A stretch of 64,000 nucleotides of DNA from 2-02-FULL-48-14 sp964356195 (lineage in GTDB: Bacteria; Patescibacteriota; Gracilibacteria; UBA1369; 2-02-FULL-48-14): NCBI GenBank assembly GCA_964356195.1, contig CAYHGP010000004.1, positions 16,316 to 80,315 on the forward strand, written 5' to 3'. The translations under genes and the position numbers were made by a program. How positions within the stretch are numbered: position 1 is the stretch's first letter; every line of letters starts with the position of its first letter. Below, in pieces: positions 43,453 to 51,601 of the stretch. The notes beneath the pieces are model-generated. The model did no database searches. It worked only from the letters and a program-made list of their open reading frames with translations, and was not told the origin of the DNA.

Positions 43453-43849
43453 GGCTTATGAGGTTAAAATAAGTTTCTAATAAAATTTGAGCGGCTCGAC
43501 TGTCTACCACTTTGAATCCAACTTCTGCCGCCTGTTTGGAAGTGAGTCGTTCGTCCATTTCTTGAATAGGAAGCTCCAAACGTTCCTTTAGAGTTTTAAT
43601 TTGTTCCGCTACTTTTTCCGTTTGTTCCGTTCTTTCTCCGTTCATATTAATAGGAAGGCCTGCTAAAATTCCAACGATTTTTTCTTGCTCCGTTATTTTT
43701 GTGAGTGCTTTGTACAATTCTTCGTTGTTCCGGTGTTCAATTTCATCCCGAAGAAAAGCGATTTTTTGATCGACGTCTGAAACAGCAACGCCCGTTCGAC
43801 GAGTTCCCAGGTCCAGTGCGAGGATTTTACCTTTAGGCGGCAACGACAT
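43442..43849 (-). CDS. ruvX: RuvX/YqgF family Holliday junction resolvase-like protein
   Basis: About 135 residues (an ATG two codons upstream at 43855 is possible). RNase H-like fold: ILALDLGTRRTGVAVSD with the first catalytic Asp, GILAGLPINMNGERTEQT, MDERLTSKQA, and DSRAAQILLETYF with the last Asp. Implicated in 16S rRNA processing or junction resolution. The start overlaps the rplI end. Confidence 0.92.
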   Translation of the reverse strand: MSLPPKGKILALDLGTRRTGVAVSDVDQKIAFLRDEIEHRNNEELYKALTKITEQEKIVGILAGLPINMNGERTEQTEKVAEQIKTLKERLELPIQEMDERLTSKQAAEVGFKVVDSRAAQILLETYFNLISHEK

Positions 43850-44279
43850 GAACATTGAGTTGAGCGTCGAGTCCTTTAAAAAGTTTCACTTTAACCTGAA
43901 AGTTTCCTGTGCTTTTGATGAGTTCCGGGATTTCAATGTTTTTTTCCGGGATTTCGACATTTAGCTGTGTTCGAACAGCGGCGGCAATATCTTTGCAATG
44001 GACGGACGCATAGAGTTTGCCGGCTTCGCTTGCCTTGATGGCGATTTCCACGATTTTACCCTCAAGTTTTGCTTTTACCGCTTCTGCGCTTTCTTTGATC
44101 ATCTCCAGTTTTTCAACGGCCTTGGCTTGTTGAGCGTGAACGTGACCCACTTGAGTTTCTGTCGCGGGTGCCGCCAACTTTCTGGGTGCAAGAAAATTCT
44201 GATAGTAACCATTGGGTACTTCTTTAATTTCTCCTTTCTGTCCGACATTTTTTACGTGACCCAGTAAGATAACTTTCAT
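43833..44279 (-). CDS. rplI: 50S ribosomal protein L9
   Basis: 148 residues. N-terminal domain MKVILLGHVKNVGQKGEIKEV ... GYYQNFLAPRKLA is diagnostic (motif quoted in two parts), then the long connecting helix and C-terminal domain. Complete. Located between ruvX and an OppA-like gene. Confidence 0.97.
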   Translation of the reverse strand: MKVILLGHVKNVGQKGEIKEVPNGYYQNFLAPRKLAAPATETQVGHVHAQQAKAVEKLEMIKESAEAVKAKLEGKIVEIAIKASEAGKLYASVHCKDIAAAVRTQLNVEIPEKNIEIPELIKSTGNFQVKVKLFKGLDAQLNVHVVAA

Positions 44280-44285
44280 GTTTTT

Positions 44286-45935
44286 TTAGTTAAAATTCCA
44301 CGAGAATATTGTGGAGAATCGGTCCTTAGGAAGCAAGAGCTTCTTGAAATCTACTCCGGTCAGTTTGGTGTCCACCACATAGTAATAACTGGGAGTGTAG
44401 AGGAAAACGGCCGGCACATCTTCAGCCAAGGTTTCTCCGAGGCTTTCAAGAAGAGTTTGTCTTTCCGTCTCATCAAAAGTGGTTCGGATTTTTTCAATAA
44501 GAATGTCGGCGTTAGGGTTTTGATAGTTTGAGAGATTAAGGCCGGCGTCTCCCACCTGGCTGGAATGCCAGTAAGCAAAAGTATCCAGGTTGTACCCCAA
44601 GCTTTGTCCGTAAAGGAGCATATCGTAGTCACGGTTTTTTATGATTTCTCCGAGTTCCTCGAGAGGATATTTTTCAATGGTCACTTCTACCCCCACTGCA
44701 GCTAAGTGTTCCTTAATGAGATCTGCGGTGATTTGATTGGATTCTTCTTGGAGCTGATTCTCATTTGAAAAGTCACGGCGTACCAAGCGAAGAGAAAACA
44801 TCTCTCCTTCTTCATTTGTTCGTACGTTAGCCCCTTCTTCCAAGCTCCAGCCGGAGTCAAAGAGGGCGCCTCCTGCTTCGGTAAGATCCTGACTGTAAAT
44901 CCATTCTTGCTGACTCAGCTCTAAAAGAGGGGTGTCGATGCGGACCTTATATCCGATGGTCTCCAAGATTTCATCTTTGTCGATGGCTTTGGACAATCCA
45001 AGACGTTCCTTATTTTGATCTAAAAATGGAGAGTCGGTGTTGAAGAACAGGGCGCTGTACTGAGGAAGTTCATATTGATGAGTGACGAGATCCGTGAGGT
45101 CCATTTCGTCGAGCATATTCTGTTGAATTCGCGCCGCTCCATTCCATTCGGACCGGTGCTCCACGAGATCGGTTATTGAAGGATAGGCTACAAAACGTAT
45201 TTTTTCGATGGAAGGTTTTTCGCCATAGTATTGAGGGAATACTGTCAGAACAACGGAAGTGGAACCGTCTCCTCCTCTTTCGTAGGCTCCTGTGACTTGG
45301 TAAGGCCCCGTTCCCACGGGAACTTGGTTGAATTCGTTGGTGTCGAGTTCAGAGACAGGAACTTCCTCCAATAGGTGAGCGGGTAAAATTCCTACCGTAA
45401 GCGCGGTAAAGAAGAAGGAATTGGGTGAATTGAGGGTGAAACTCACCGTTCGAGAATCCACTTGCTCGATTTTCACTCCGTCAAAGTTGGATTTCAGGAT
45501 AGGGTTGGTGAAATCGGGAGATTGGATTACGGTTGCGAAGGTATAATAGATGTCGTCCGCAGTCACTGGTTCTCCATCGTGCCAGAAGAGTTCATTCTTT
45601 AAGGTAAAGGTGTAGGTGAGCTGGTCATCACTTAAGGTGTGGGTCGCCATATCTTCCTCAAAACCGCCCGTTTCGGCGTTGTATTTCGCTAAACCTGAAA
45701 AAAGAAGACTGGAGATATCACCGTCGGCTTCGCTAAATTCCGTGAACACCGGGTTTAAATGGGCAATTTCCCCCACCAAACCTTCACTATACACAGACTC
45801 CGTTGAGCCCGGGAAAAAGCCAAGACTTGGAAAAATAAGGGAGACTAGACTGAAGAGAAAGACCCCACTCAAAAGCAAACCCACTATTTTTTCCTTTCGA
45901 TTAAAGGACTTTAGGGTTCGTAAGAATAGATTCAT
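44286..45935 (-). CDS. Peptide/oligopeptide-binding protein (SBP family 5, OppA-like)
   Basis: 549 residues, with an N-terminal membrane helix (about 18-40) and not a lipobox, so probably anchored by the helix. Family 5 pattern: LNPVFTEFSEADGDISSLLFSGL, LTYTFTLKNELFWHDGEPVTADDIYYTF (in parts) and a C-terminal TLLESLGETLAEDVPAVFLYTP. No ABC permease nearby. Its start overlaps the secG stop by 4 bases. Confidence 0.88.
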   Translation of the reverse strand: MNLFLRTLKSFNRKEKIVGLLLSGVFLFSLVSLIFPSLGFFPGSTESVYSEGLVGEIAHLNPVFTEFSEADGDISSLLFSGLAKYNAETGGFEEDMATHTLSDDQLTYTFTLKNELFWHDGEPVTADDIYYTFATVIQSPDFTNPILKSNFDGVKIEQVDSRTVSFTLNSPNSFFFTALTVGILPAHLLEEVPVSELDTNEFNQVPVGTGPYQVTGAYERGGDGSTSVVLTVFPQYYGEKPSIEKIRFVAYPSITDLVEHRSEWNGAARIQQNMLDEMDLTDLVTHQYELPQYSALFFNTDSPFLDQNKERLGLSKAIDKDEILETIGYKVRIDTPLLELSQQEWIYSQDLTEAGGALFDSGWSLEEGANVRTNEEGEMFSLRLVRRDFSNENQLQEESNQITADLIKEHLAAVGVEVTIEKYPLEELGEIIKNRDYDMLLYGQSLGYNLDTFAYWHSSQVGDAGLNLSNYQNPNADILIEKIRTTFDETERQTLLESLGETLAEDVPAVFLYTPSYYYVVDTKLTGVDFKKLLLPKDRFSTIFSWNFN

Positions 45936-46156
45936 TGAACAAAATTGAGAGCTAGAGAAAGACCTAGAAAGAGTACAACGCTCAGAATAGTGGCCTGGGA
46001 AAGTATTTTCTCAGCTCCACGCTTCTTGGTTTGAATAGGTGCTCCTCCAATTCCGGAGATTGCTTCCCCGAGTCCCCCTGCTTTTTCTTGAATCGTAATC
46101 AGGATAACCAGGATCAGAGCGAGAACCATTTGTGTGACGAGTAGTGCGGTATGCAT
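45932..46156 (-). CDS. secG: Preprotein translocase subunit SecG
   Basis: 74 residues, two membrane helices joined by the Gly-rich loop QEKAGGLGEAISGIGG that typifies SecG. It assists SecYEG. Co-directional with the OppA-like gene downstream and a YvlD-like gene upstream. Confidence 0.9.
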   Translation of the reverse strand: MHTALLVTQMVLALILVILITIQEKAGGLGEAISGIGGAPIQTKKRGAEKILSQATILSVVLFLGLSLALNFVQ

Positions 46157-46157
46157 A

Positions 46158-46523
46158 TTAATCTTCTTTTAAGAACCAATGAATAAGCCAGTTGGCGACA
46201 CCAAAGATAACGGCTGCAATGAGATAGGTCAAGAGCCCGTCCACCTGAAGCGCAACACCTTCAATGTCCATAACAGTGAGAAGGTACTGAGCCAGGTATA
46301 AAATAAAAGCGTTGAGAATGATCAAAAAGAGTCCTCCAGTAAGGAAAACCAAAGGAAATGAGAGCAGTTTCAGGATTGGCTTGAGGATAAGATTAAGCAC
46401 GGACAAGATGAGGGCCACGATGAGTGGAGCCACCCAACCCCCGGTGAAAACAAAGTCGTCGAGGACTTGGCTGACCAGGAAAAGAGCTAAAGCGTTGGCG
46501 AGGATGGTGGCGAGCATTCGCAT
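46158..46523 (-). CDS. YvlD/phage-holin-IV-like membrane protein
   Basis: 121 residues and four membrane helices. ILSVLNLILKPILKLLSFPL and ALFLVSQVLDDFVF match the YvlD (Phage_holin_4_2) family, chromosomal proteins of unknown role despite the name. No phage genes are near. Confidence 0.82.
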   Translation of the reverse strand: MRMLATILANALALFLVSQVLDDFVFTGGWVAPLIVALILSVLNLILKPILKLLSFPLVFLTGGLFLIILNAFILYLAQYLLTVMDIEGVALQVDGLLTYLIAAVIFGVANWLIHWFLKED

Positions 46524-46533
46524 AAGGGCGTGT

Positions 46534-49494
46534 TTAGGAATTTAGTTTCCTTATTGCGAGTTTAGCAGAAAATCCTTCCAATTCGAAGTCTTTTTCCAAG
46601 TCCCATTCCAAGTCACCGGTTTGCTGAAGCTCGTCCGCCAGGGTTTCAGCCTTAATATCGTCGGCAAAAAAGGTCACTGCTTCTTGAAGTTTACCTTCGC
46701 TTTTCACTAAAAGTTGGATATGGTCGCTCACCTGGTAGCCGGCTTCTTTTCGCATATCTTGAACGGCTCGAACCACTTCACGCATCAGTCCTTCCAGAAT
46801 AAGCTCATCGGTGAGAACGAGGTCGAGAGAAACCACCACTCCTTCTTCGGATTCAATATCGACACCTTCCTTCCCTTTATAAGCCAGTTCGACTTCTTCA
46901 GGCTCGAGAGTGACGTCCGCCACTTCCACTTGTCCGCTTTCGAGAACTTTGAAATTGCCGGCCTTTGCTTCCGTGATGATTCTTTGAACGTCTTTCCCGA
47001 ATTTGGGACCCAGGAGTTTCGCTTTCGGGAGTGCGGTCCAGGTAGCGAGTTCGCCCGCGTCTTTGAGGAGTTCAAGTTCTTTCACATTGAGTTCTTCCAT
47101 AATGACGTCTTTTTGGAGCAAGACTACCTCCGGATTTATTGCCTTCGGAAGTCCGATGATCACTTTTTGCAAAGGCTGACGAACACGGATTTTTTTCTTT
47201 CCGCGAATGGCGTGGCCGAGATTCACAATGCGACGCGCGATTAAAACTTCTTCGTTAAGCGCTCCGCTAATAAGACTTTCGTCCGCTTCCGGCCAATCGG
47301 TCAGATGAACTGATTCTTCGTCAGTCAAATTCCTATAAATTTCATCGGCCAAGAATGGCATGAAGGGTGCGAGAATTGTTGAGAATTGTACGAGAACGGT
47401 GTGCAGAGTTTGGTAAGCTTCTAACTTGTCGTCATCATTTTCGGACTTCCAGAAACGGCGGCGGCTGCGGCGTACGTACCAGTTTGAAAGCAAATCTACG
47501 AATTCCAGCATGGGGCGCGTGGCCTTGGTGAGATTGTATTCCTCCATATTCACCGTCACTTCTTTAATGAGAGTGTTTAGCAAAGAAAGAATCCACTGGT
47601 CGAGTTTATGCTTGGGTTTGAAAGGGCCGGAGGAGGCCTGGAAATTGTCGATATTGGCGTAAGTCACGAAGAAACTGTAGGTATTCCAGAGTGTGAGGGA
47701 GAATTTTTTTACGAGCTCGTCCACATGCTGTTCGGAGAAACGTACGTCTTCGGCGACGGCAGCGTTGGAGGTGTAAAGAAACATACGCGTCGTGTCCACT
47801 CCTTTCTCCTCAAAAAGAAGTTTTGGGTCGGGGTAATTCTTCTTACGTTTGGAGAGTTTTTCGCCGTCCGCGGCAAGAAGAGTTCCATTCACAATCACAT
47901 TTTGGAAGGCGGGTTTGTCGAAGAGAATAGTGGCAAGCACGTGAAGAGTGTAGAACCAACCGCGAGTTTGATCGATTCCCTCCGCAATGAAGTTGGCCGG
48001 GAAATTTTTCTCAAACTCCTCTTTGTTCTCAAAGGGATAATGGAGCTGTGCATAAGGCATGGCGCCGGATTCAAACCAACAATCGAGCACTTCCGGGATG
48101 CGGTTCATGCTTCCCTGGCATTTGGGACACGTGAGATGAACGTCGTCGATGTAGGGTTTGTGCAGATCGACTTCCCCATCGCGCATCGGGAGTTCTCCAC
48201 CGAGCGTTTTGATTTCTTCCATGGAGCCAATACATTCTTGTACTTTACAGGATTCACACTCCCACACCGGCATGGGACAACCCCAAAAACGGTTGCGGGA
48301 AATATTCCAGTCGCGCACATTTTCGAGCCATTTTCCGAAGCGGCCTTCTTGAATATGGTCGGGCTGCCAGTGGATTTTTTTATTGTTCGCGATGAGTTTA
48401 TCTTTAATATCTGTCACGCGAATGAACCAAGCCTGGGTGGCGTAGTTGAGCAAAGGTGTGTCACAACGCCAACAGTGCGGGTAGCTGTGACGGAAGTTTT
48501 CCTTTTTAAAGAGAAGCCCCTTGTCCTCCAGGTATTTCGCAATATTTTGCTCCTGGGTTTTTACGTATTTTCCGGCGAACTCGGGAACTTTATCATCAAA
48601 ATGACCGTCCATGCTTACGTTGACGATGATGGGCAGACCATGGCGCTTTGCCGACTCCATGTCCACCTCTCCAAAGGCTCCGTTGATGGTCACAATTCCG
48701 GTTCCNNNNNNNNNNNNNNNNNNNNNNNNNNNNNNNNNNNNNNNNNNNNNNNNNNNNNNNNNNNNNNNNNNNNNNNNNNNNNNNNNNNNNNNNNNNNNNN
48801 NNNNNGAGCTCCATGGCGTCGTTGTCCAGGCCAGGAAGTAAGTGCCGGGTTCTTCTTCGAGTTCGAACATCATGGTGATGGAAAGGTCGGTCACGTCTTT
48901 GTAGCCCTGACTCACTTCAAAATTGGAGAGAGGCGTGACACAACGCGGGCACACCTGCATGGCTTTATGGCCCTGGTACATCATTCCCTTTTTCCATATT
49001 TCTTTGAAAACCCACCAAATGGATTCCATGTAATTTGCATCCAGAGTTGCGTAAGAATCTTCGAAGTCCACCCAGCGTCCAAGCCGCGTCAACTGTTCTT
49101 CCCACTGAGCCGTGTACCGGAAAACACTTTCTCGGCACTTGGTGTTGAAGGCTTCCACCCCCATCACTTCAATGTCTTTACGGCCTCCGAGTCCAAGTTC
49201 TTTTTCAATTTCGTACTCCACCGGTAGCCCGTGACAATCCCAACCGTTCGTACGGGGAACGTAATAACCACGCATAGTGGCGTAACGCGTCACAGCGTCT
49301 TTCAATGATTGGCCAAGAATGTGTCCATAGTGAGGAAGTCCGTTGGCAAAAGGAGGCCCGTCGAAAAATACGAACTTGGTTTTACCAAGACGCTGTTCTA
49401 CAGAACGTTTGAAAATATCCTTACGCTTCCAATACTCGATTTGCTTGTGTTCGATTTTAGGAAGTAGTGTTTTGGAGTCGACGGGTCGATACAT
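46534..49494 (-). CDS. ileS: Isoleucyl-tRNA synthetase (interrupted by gap)
   Basis: Class I synthetase. HIGH motif HYGH in PPFANGLPHYGHILGQ, editing-domain start YFLAWTTTPWS just before the gap, Zn-type cysteines in the catalytic insert, and the KMSKS equivalent KLSKRKKNYPDP. This last form and the domain order suggest the type 2 (archaeal/eukaryotic-like) IleS. The C-terminus carries a DUF5915-like extension. The gap lies in the editing domain and hides more than 33 codons by family comparison. Upstream is a leader peptide attenuator and a 58-codon gene. Confidence 0.95.
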   Translation of the reverse strand: MYRPVDSKTLLPKIEHKQIEYWKRKDIFKRSVEQRLGKTKFVFFDGPPFANGLPHYGHILGQSLKDAVTRYATMRGYYVPRTNGWDCHGLPVEYEIEKELGLGGRKDIEVMGVEAFNTKCRESVFRYTAQWEEQLTRLGRWVDFEDSYATLDANYMESIWWVFKEIWKKGMMYQGHKAMQVCPRCVTPLSNFEVSQGYKDVTDLSITMMFELEEEPGTYFLAWTTTPWSXXXXXXXXXXXXXXXXXXXXXXXXXXXXXXXXXXGTGIVTINGAFGEVDMESAKRHGLPIIVNVSMDGHFDDKVPEFAGKYVKTQEQNIAKYLEDKGLLFKKENFRHSYPHCWRCDTPLLNYATQAWFIRVTDIKDKLIANNKKIHWQPDHIQEGRFGKWLENVRDWNISRNRFWGCPMPVWECESCKVQECIGSMEEIKTLGGELPMRDGEVDLHKPYIDDVHLTCPKCQGSMNRIPEVLDCWFESGAMPYAQLHYPFENKEEFEKNFPANFIAEGIDQTRGWFYTLHVLATILFDKPAFQNVIVNGTLLAADGEKLSKRKKNYPDPKLLFEEKGVDTTRMFLYTSNAAVAEDVRFSEQHVDELVKKFSLTLWNTYSFFVTYANIDNFQASSGPFKPKHKLDQWILSLLNTLIKEVTVNMEEYNLTKATRPMLEFVDLLSNWYVRRSRRRFWKSENDDDKLEAYQTLHTVLVQFSTILAPFMPFLADEIYRNLTDEESVHLTDWPEADESLISGALNEEVLIARRIVNLGHAIRGKKKIRVRQPLQKVIIGLPKAINPEVVLLQKDVIMEELNVKELELLKDAGELATWTALPKAKLLGPKFGKDVQRIITEAKAGNFKVLESGQVEVADVTLEPEEVELAYKGKEGVDIESEEGVVVSLDLVLTDELILEGLMREVVRAVQDMRKEAGYQVSDHIQLLVKSEGKLQEAVTFFADDIKAETLADELQQTGDLEWDLEKDFELEGFSAKLAIRKLNS
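48706..48805. other. Assembly gap (100 N) inside ileS
   Basis: Exactly 100 N between WTTTPWS and GTGIVTINGAFGE. In relatives these are about 90 residues apart, so the true missing stretch is longer than 100 bases. Confidence 0.95.
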
Positions 49495-49504
49495 ATTTAA
49501 GGTT

Positions 49505-49518
49505 GTGGCTTACGCCAC
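49505..49518 (-). promoter_or_regulatory. 5' leader hairpin of ileS with GUAA loop
   Basis: On the minus strand GTGGC-GTAA-GCCAC, 10 bases before the ileS ATG, preceded by AATAAC. It matches the obgE leader element (16963-16976) with the closing pair changed from T-A to C-G. Confidence 0.5.
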
Positions 49519-49595
49519 GTTATTGTTTAGCATTCGCTTTGCTGCTGCTTGGTGGTGTCATTTTAGATACTAAATGCAGCGCGAGCAAGATGGAA

Positions 49596-49629
49596 GTGGG
49601 AGGCAAGCGAGTGAAGCATCACCTCCCAC
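49596..49629 (-). other. Long perfect hairpin in the ileS leader
   Basis: GTGGGAGG and CCTCCCAC pair perfectly over 8 bp around an 18-base loop, starting 6 bases after the stop of the 58-codon gene. No T run follows, so it is more likely a processing or stability element than a terminator. Confidence 0.5.
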
Positions 49630-49634
49630 GGTGT

Positions 49635-49811
49635 TCAGCATTTTAGTGCTTCTTCGAGTCTTCGCTCATAGAGCGCGACATCTAGAGTTCCGTCGGGAAG
49701 CACCGCACCACTGCGTGCGTGCCGGTCGTTTATTTCAGCGACTCGAACGAACAGGTCGGAGTCTTCTGAAGCAAGTTCACCATCGTTGTCTCTGTCATTT
49801 TCGTTGGACAT
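49635..49811 (-). CDS. 58-residue acidic protein between attenuator and ileS
   Basis: Short frame starting ATG 49811 and ending TGA at 49635. N-terminus MSNENDRDNDGELASEDSD is acidic; the rest (VAEINDRHARSGAVLPDGTL) ends in a helix closing with Cys. The start lies ~20 bases after the attenuator T run, so a read-through transcript would carry it together with ileS. No family recognised; protein-like composition is the main support. Confidence 0.5.
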   Translation of the reverse strand: MSNENDRDNDGELASEDSDLFVRVAEINDRHARSGAVLPDGTLDVALYERRLEEALKC

Positions 49812-49829
49812 AAATAAAGGATTAAAAAT

Positions 49830-49856
49830 AAAAAAATCCCACGCTGTTAGCGAGGG
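49830..49856 (-). terminator. Attenuator terminator of the ileS operon
   Basis: On the minus strand CCCTCGC-TAACA-GCGTGGG, then A and seven T. Its 5' half (49854-49847, CTCGCTAA) is also perfectly complementary over 8 bases to 49885-49878 (TTAGCGAG), which overlaps the leader-peptide stop codon; that pairing would be the antiterminator. Confidence 0.8.
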
Positions 49857-49881
49857 AAAAAGCTTATGAAAGCCTCTCTCG

Positions 49882-49974
49882 CTAAGCGAAGGAAATAATA
49901 ATTTCGCTCACGAAAGAACGAGACGCTGGAGACGTGCCTAGGAGTGCCGCCAATGAAACTCGTTGTGCTTTCAT
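49882..49974 (-). CDS. Ile-rich leader peptide of ileS (30 codons)
   Basis: ATG at 49974, TAG at 49882. The sequence begins MKAQRVSLAALL and ends SEIIISFA; the three Ile codons are consecutive ATT at 49902-49894. They lie in the loop of a hairpin formed by TGAGCGAA (49910-49903) and TTCGCTTA (49890-49883, one G-U pair). The second arm alternatively pairs with the terminator's 5' half. The predicted transcription start coincides with the ATG, so translation would be leaderless. The layout is that of trp/ilv-type ribosome-mediated attenuation sensing Ile-tRNA charging. Confidence 0.75.
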   Translation of the reverse strand: MKAQRVSLAALLGTSPASRSFVSEIIISFA

Positions 49975-49980
49975 GTTTTG

Positions 49981-50009
49981 ATTAAACCATGAATGGAACT
50001 TTTGGTCAA
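49981..50009 (-). promoter_or_regulatory. Promoter of the ileS leader transcript
   Basis: On the minus strand TTGACC and TTTAAT are separated by 17 bases. The expected start is at about 49974, the A of the leader-peptide ATG. Confidence 0.7.
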
Positions 50010-50022
50010 TTCCAAAGTGGAA

Positions 50023-50040
50023 ATGGCTTGTTTGAGCCAT
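50023..50040. repeat. 6-bp inverted repeat between divergent promoters
   Basis: ATGGCT-TGTTTG-AGCCAT lies just upstream of the ileS-leader -35 and ~100 bases before the divergent aminotransferase start. Possible operator. The rest of 50041-50141 shows a GGCTC...GAGCC pair followed by ATAATTTTTT but nothing else. Confidence 0.35.
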
Positions 50041-50141
50041 TAATTGGTCATAAACTCACGCCCGGGCGTAGGTTTGCGTGGAATGCTTGTGGATTGATTT
50101 CGGGCTCTTATGTTAGCGTGGAGCCATAATTTTTTACTGCC

Positions 50142-51464
50142 ATGCGCCAAAGCCTTGCCAATCCCAGTGCGGCCCTCATGAAATATGAAATCCGTGAAAT
50201 TGTGGATTTTGTACAGAAGCTGCAGGAGCTGAATCCTGCCTTGGTTATTGAAAATGAAAATATTGGGGATCCGGTGGCAAAGGGTTGGCCTATTCCGCCG
50301 TTTTTGAAGACTTTGATTAAAGAGGAGGTGGATAAAGCCGGCGATAAAGTTTTTGGCTATACGCATTCCCGCGGAAACATTGAAACTCGAAAATGGATTA
50401 CGAAGTATTCCAAGCGGTTTTCTCCGAACTCCGATTTGGATTACGAAAATGTCCTCATTACGAGCGGACTCGGAGCCGGAATTTCCGCGCTCTATCATAT
50501 GCTTCCGAAAGGACTTCGTATTATTCAACCGAGCCCCTCTTACCCCACTCATGCTTCCATGGAATCGTTTGCGGCGGGAGCGGCCCCGGTTTTATATAAG
50601 CTCGATCCTTACAACGGGTGGCAGCCGGACTTGGCGGATTTGGAGGCGCAGCTTGTGGCGCATCCTGAGGTGATTGGGATTTTGATTATTAATCCGAACA
50701 ACCCGACCGGAGCCGTGTACAGCAAGGAGACTTTGGAAAAACTCGTGGCGCTGGCCGAGAAGTATAAGCTCATGATTATTGCCGATGAAATTTATTTCCG
50801 CCTTGTTTACAACGGCGAAGAGTTTAGTCAGCTCACGGAACTTGCTTTGGGGCGCGTGCCCTTGGTGGTGATGCGCGGGCTGTCTAAAGACGTACCTTGG
50901 CCTGGTGGCCGTTGCGGATGGCTGGAGTTTCACGGAACGAATTTGGATGCGGATTATAAGGCTTACACGGACGCCGTGAAGAAACGAATTTTGATGGAGG
51001 TTTGCTCCGTGACTTTGCCGCAGTTTTTATTGCCGGGTATTTACGAGCATCCGGAGTTTGAGGCGTGGCTCGCATCGTACAAGGCGCATTTGGAGAAAAA
51101 TAGTGTTGAGATTATGGGGATTTTGGAGGGGATTTCAGGACTCAAAGTAAATCGCACCAATGGCGCGTTTTACATGATGCCGATTTTTGAAGAAGGCCGA
51201 CTGAATGGAACTCAGACTTTGCCGATTGAGAACGCGGCCGTGAAAGCTTTTGTGGAAGAAACTGTGGCCAAACCCGGAATGCCGAATGACAAACGCTTTG
51301 TGTACTACCTCTTGGCGGCCACCGGAATTTGCGTGGTTCCCGCGTCCGGATTCTTTAGTCCTCACCTGGGATTCCGAATCACGACGCTGGATTTTCATCC
51401 GGAAAAGCTTAAAGAAATTTTTGGTAACTTGAATGTGGCGATTGAGGCTTATTTAGCTTCTTAA
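50142..51464 (+). CDS. PLP-dependent class I/II aminotransferase
   Basis: 440 residues, fold type I. NPNNPTGAVYS supplies the substrate-carboxylate contact, ADEIYFRLVY the Asp/Tyr pair, and GLSKDVPWPGGRCGW the Schiff-base Lys and Arg. It resembles aspartate/alanine-type aminotransferases with an extended N-terminus. Substrate not determinable. Its stop lies 2 bases before the promoter of the small RNA at 51467. Confidence 0.9.
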   Translation: MRQSLANPSAALMKYEIREIVDFVQKLQELNPALVIENENIGDPVAKGWPIPPFLKTLIKEEVDKAGDKVFGYTHSRGNIETRKWITKYSKRFSPNSDLDYENVLITSGLGAGISALYHMLPKGLRIIQPSPSYPTHASMESFAAGAAPVLYKLDPYNGWQPDLADLEAQLVAHPEVIGILIINPNNPTGAVYSKETLEKLVALAEKYKLMIIADEIYFRLVYNGEEFSQLTELALGRVPLVVMRGLSKDVPWPGGRCGWLEFHGTNLDADYKAYTDAVKKRILMEVCSVTLPQFLLPGIYEHPEFEAWLASYKAHLEKNSVEIMGILEGISGLKVNRTNGAFYMMPIFEEGRLNGTQTLPIENAAVKAFVEETVAKPGMPNDKRFVYYLLAATGICVVPASGFFSPHLGFRITTLDFHPEKLKEIFGNLNVAIEAYLAS

Positions 51465-51466
51465 TA

Positions 51467-51495
51467 TTGCAATGGCATGGGGCACATGGTATGAT
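51467..51495 (+). promoter_or_regulatory. Promoter of small RNA A
   Basis: TTGCAA, 17 bases, TATGAT with TGG before the -10. The same architecture (TTGCAT, 17, TATGAT or TATAAT) precedes the related units at 58460 and 59039. Confidence 0.7.
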
Positions 51496-51501
51496 TTGGA
51501 T

Positions 51502-51577
51502 ACCCGGTTGCTGTATTGAATTACAGTAATCTTCCGGATGACGGCAGGAACTCCTCCAATTGGAAGGAGTTTTTGTT
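51502..51577 (+). ncRNA. Small RNA A, facing the tRNA at 51602
   Basis: Predicted from promoter to terminator, ~76 bases. Order: CCGGTTGCT, hairpin CTGTA-TTGAAT-TACAG, CTTCCGGATGAC within a TTCC...GGAA stem-loop, then terminator ACTCCT...AGGAGT with TTTTTGTTTT. The first segment is complementary to the 5' strand of the neighbouring tRNA's anticodon arm, and the second to its anticodon loop and 3' strand (one mismatch in 12). No protein-coding potential. Possibly a tRNA-binding regulator or sequestering RNA. Confidence 0.6.
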
Positions 51578-51601
51578 TTGTACTCAAAAATGCCTGGCGG
51601 T

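Noticed and set aside
46158..46523. Prophage holin
   Set aside because: YvlD-type chromosomal family; no phage genes nearby.
47608..49227. 539-codon open frame antisense to ileS
   Set aside because: It mirrors a highly conserved gene, runs through the gap, and shows no family features.
49495..50009. T-box riboswitch upstream of ileS
   Set aside because: No AGGGTGGNACCGCG-type T-box sequence on the minus strand; the leader-peptide attenuator explains the terminator.
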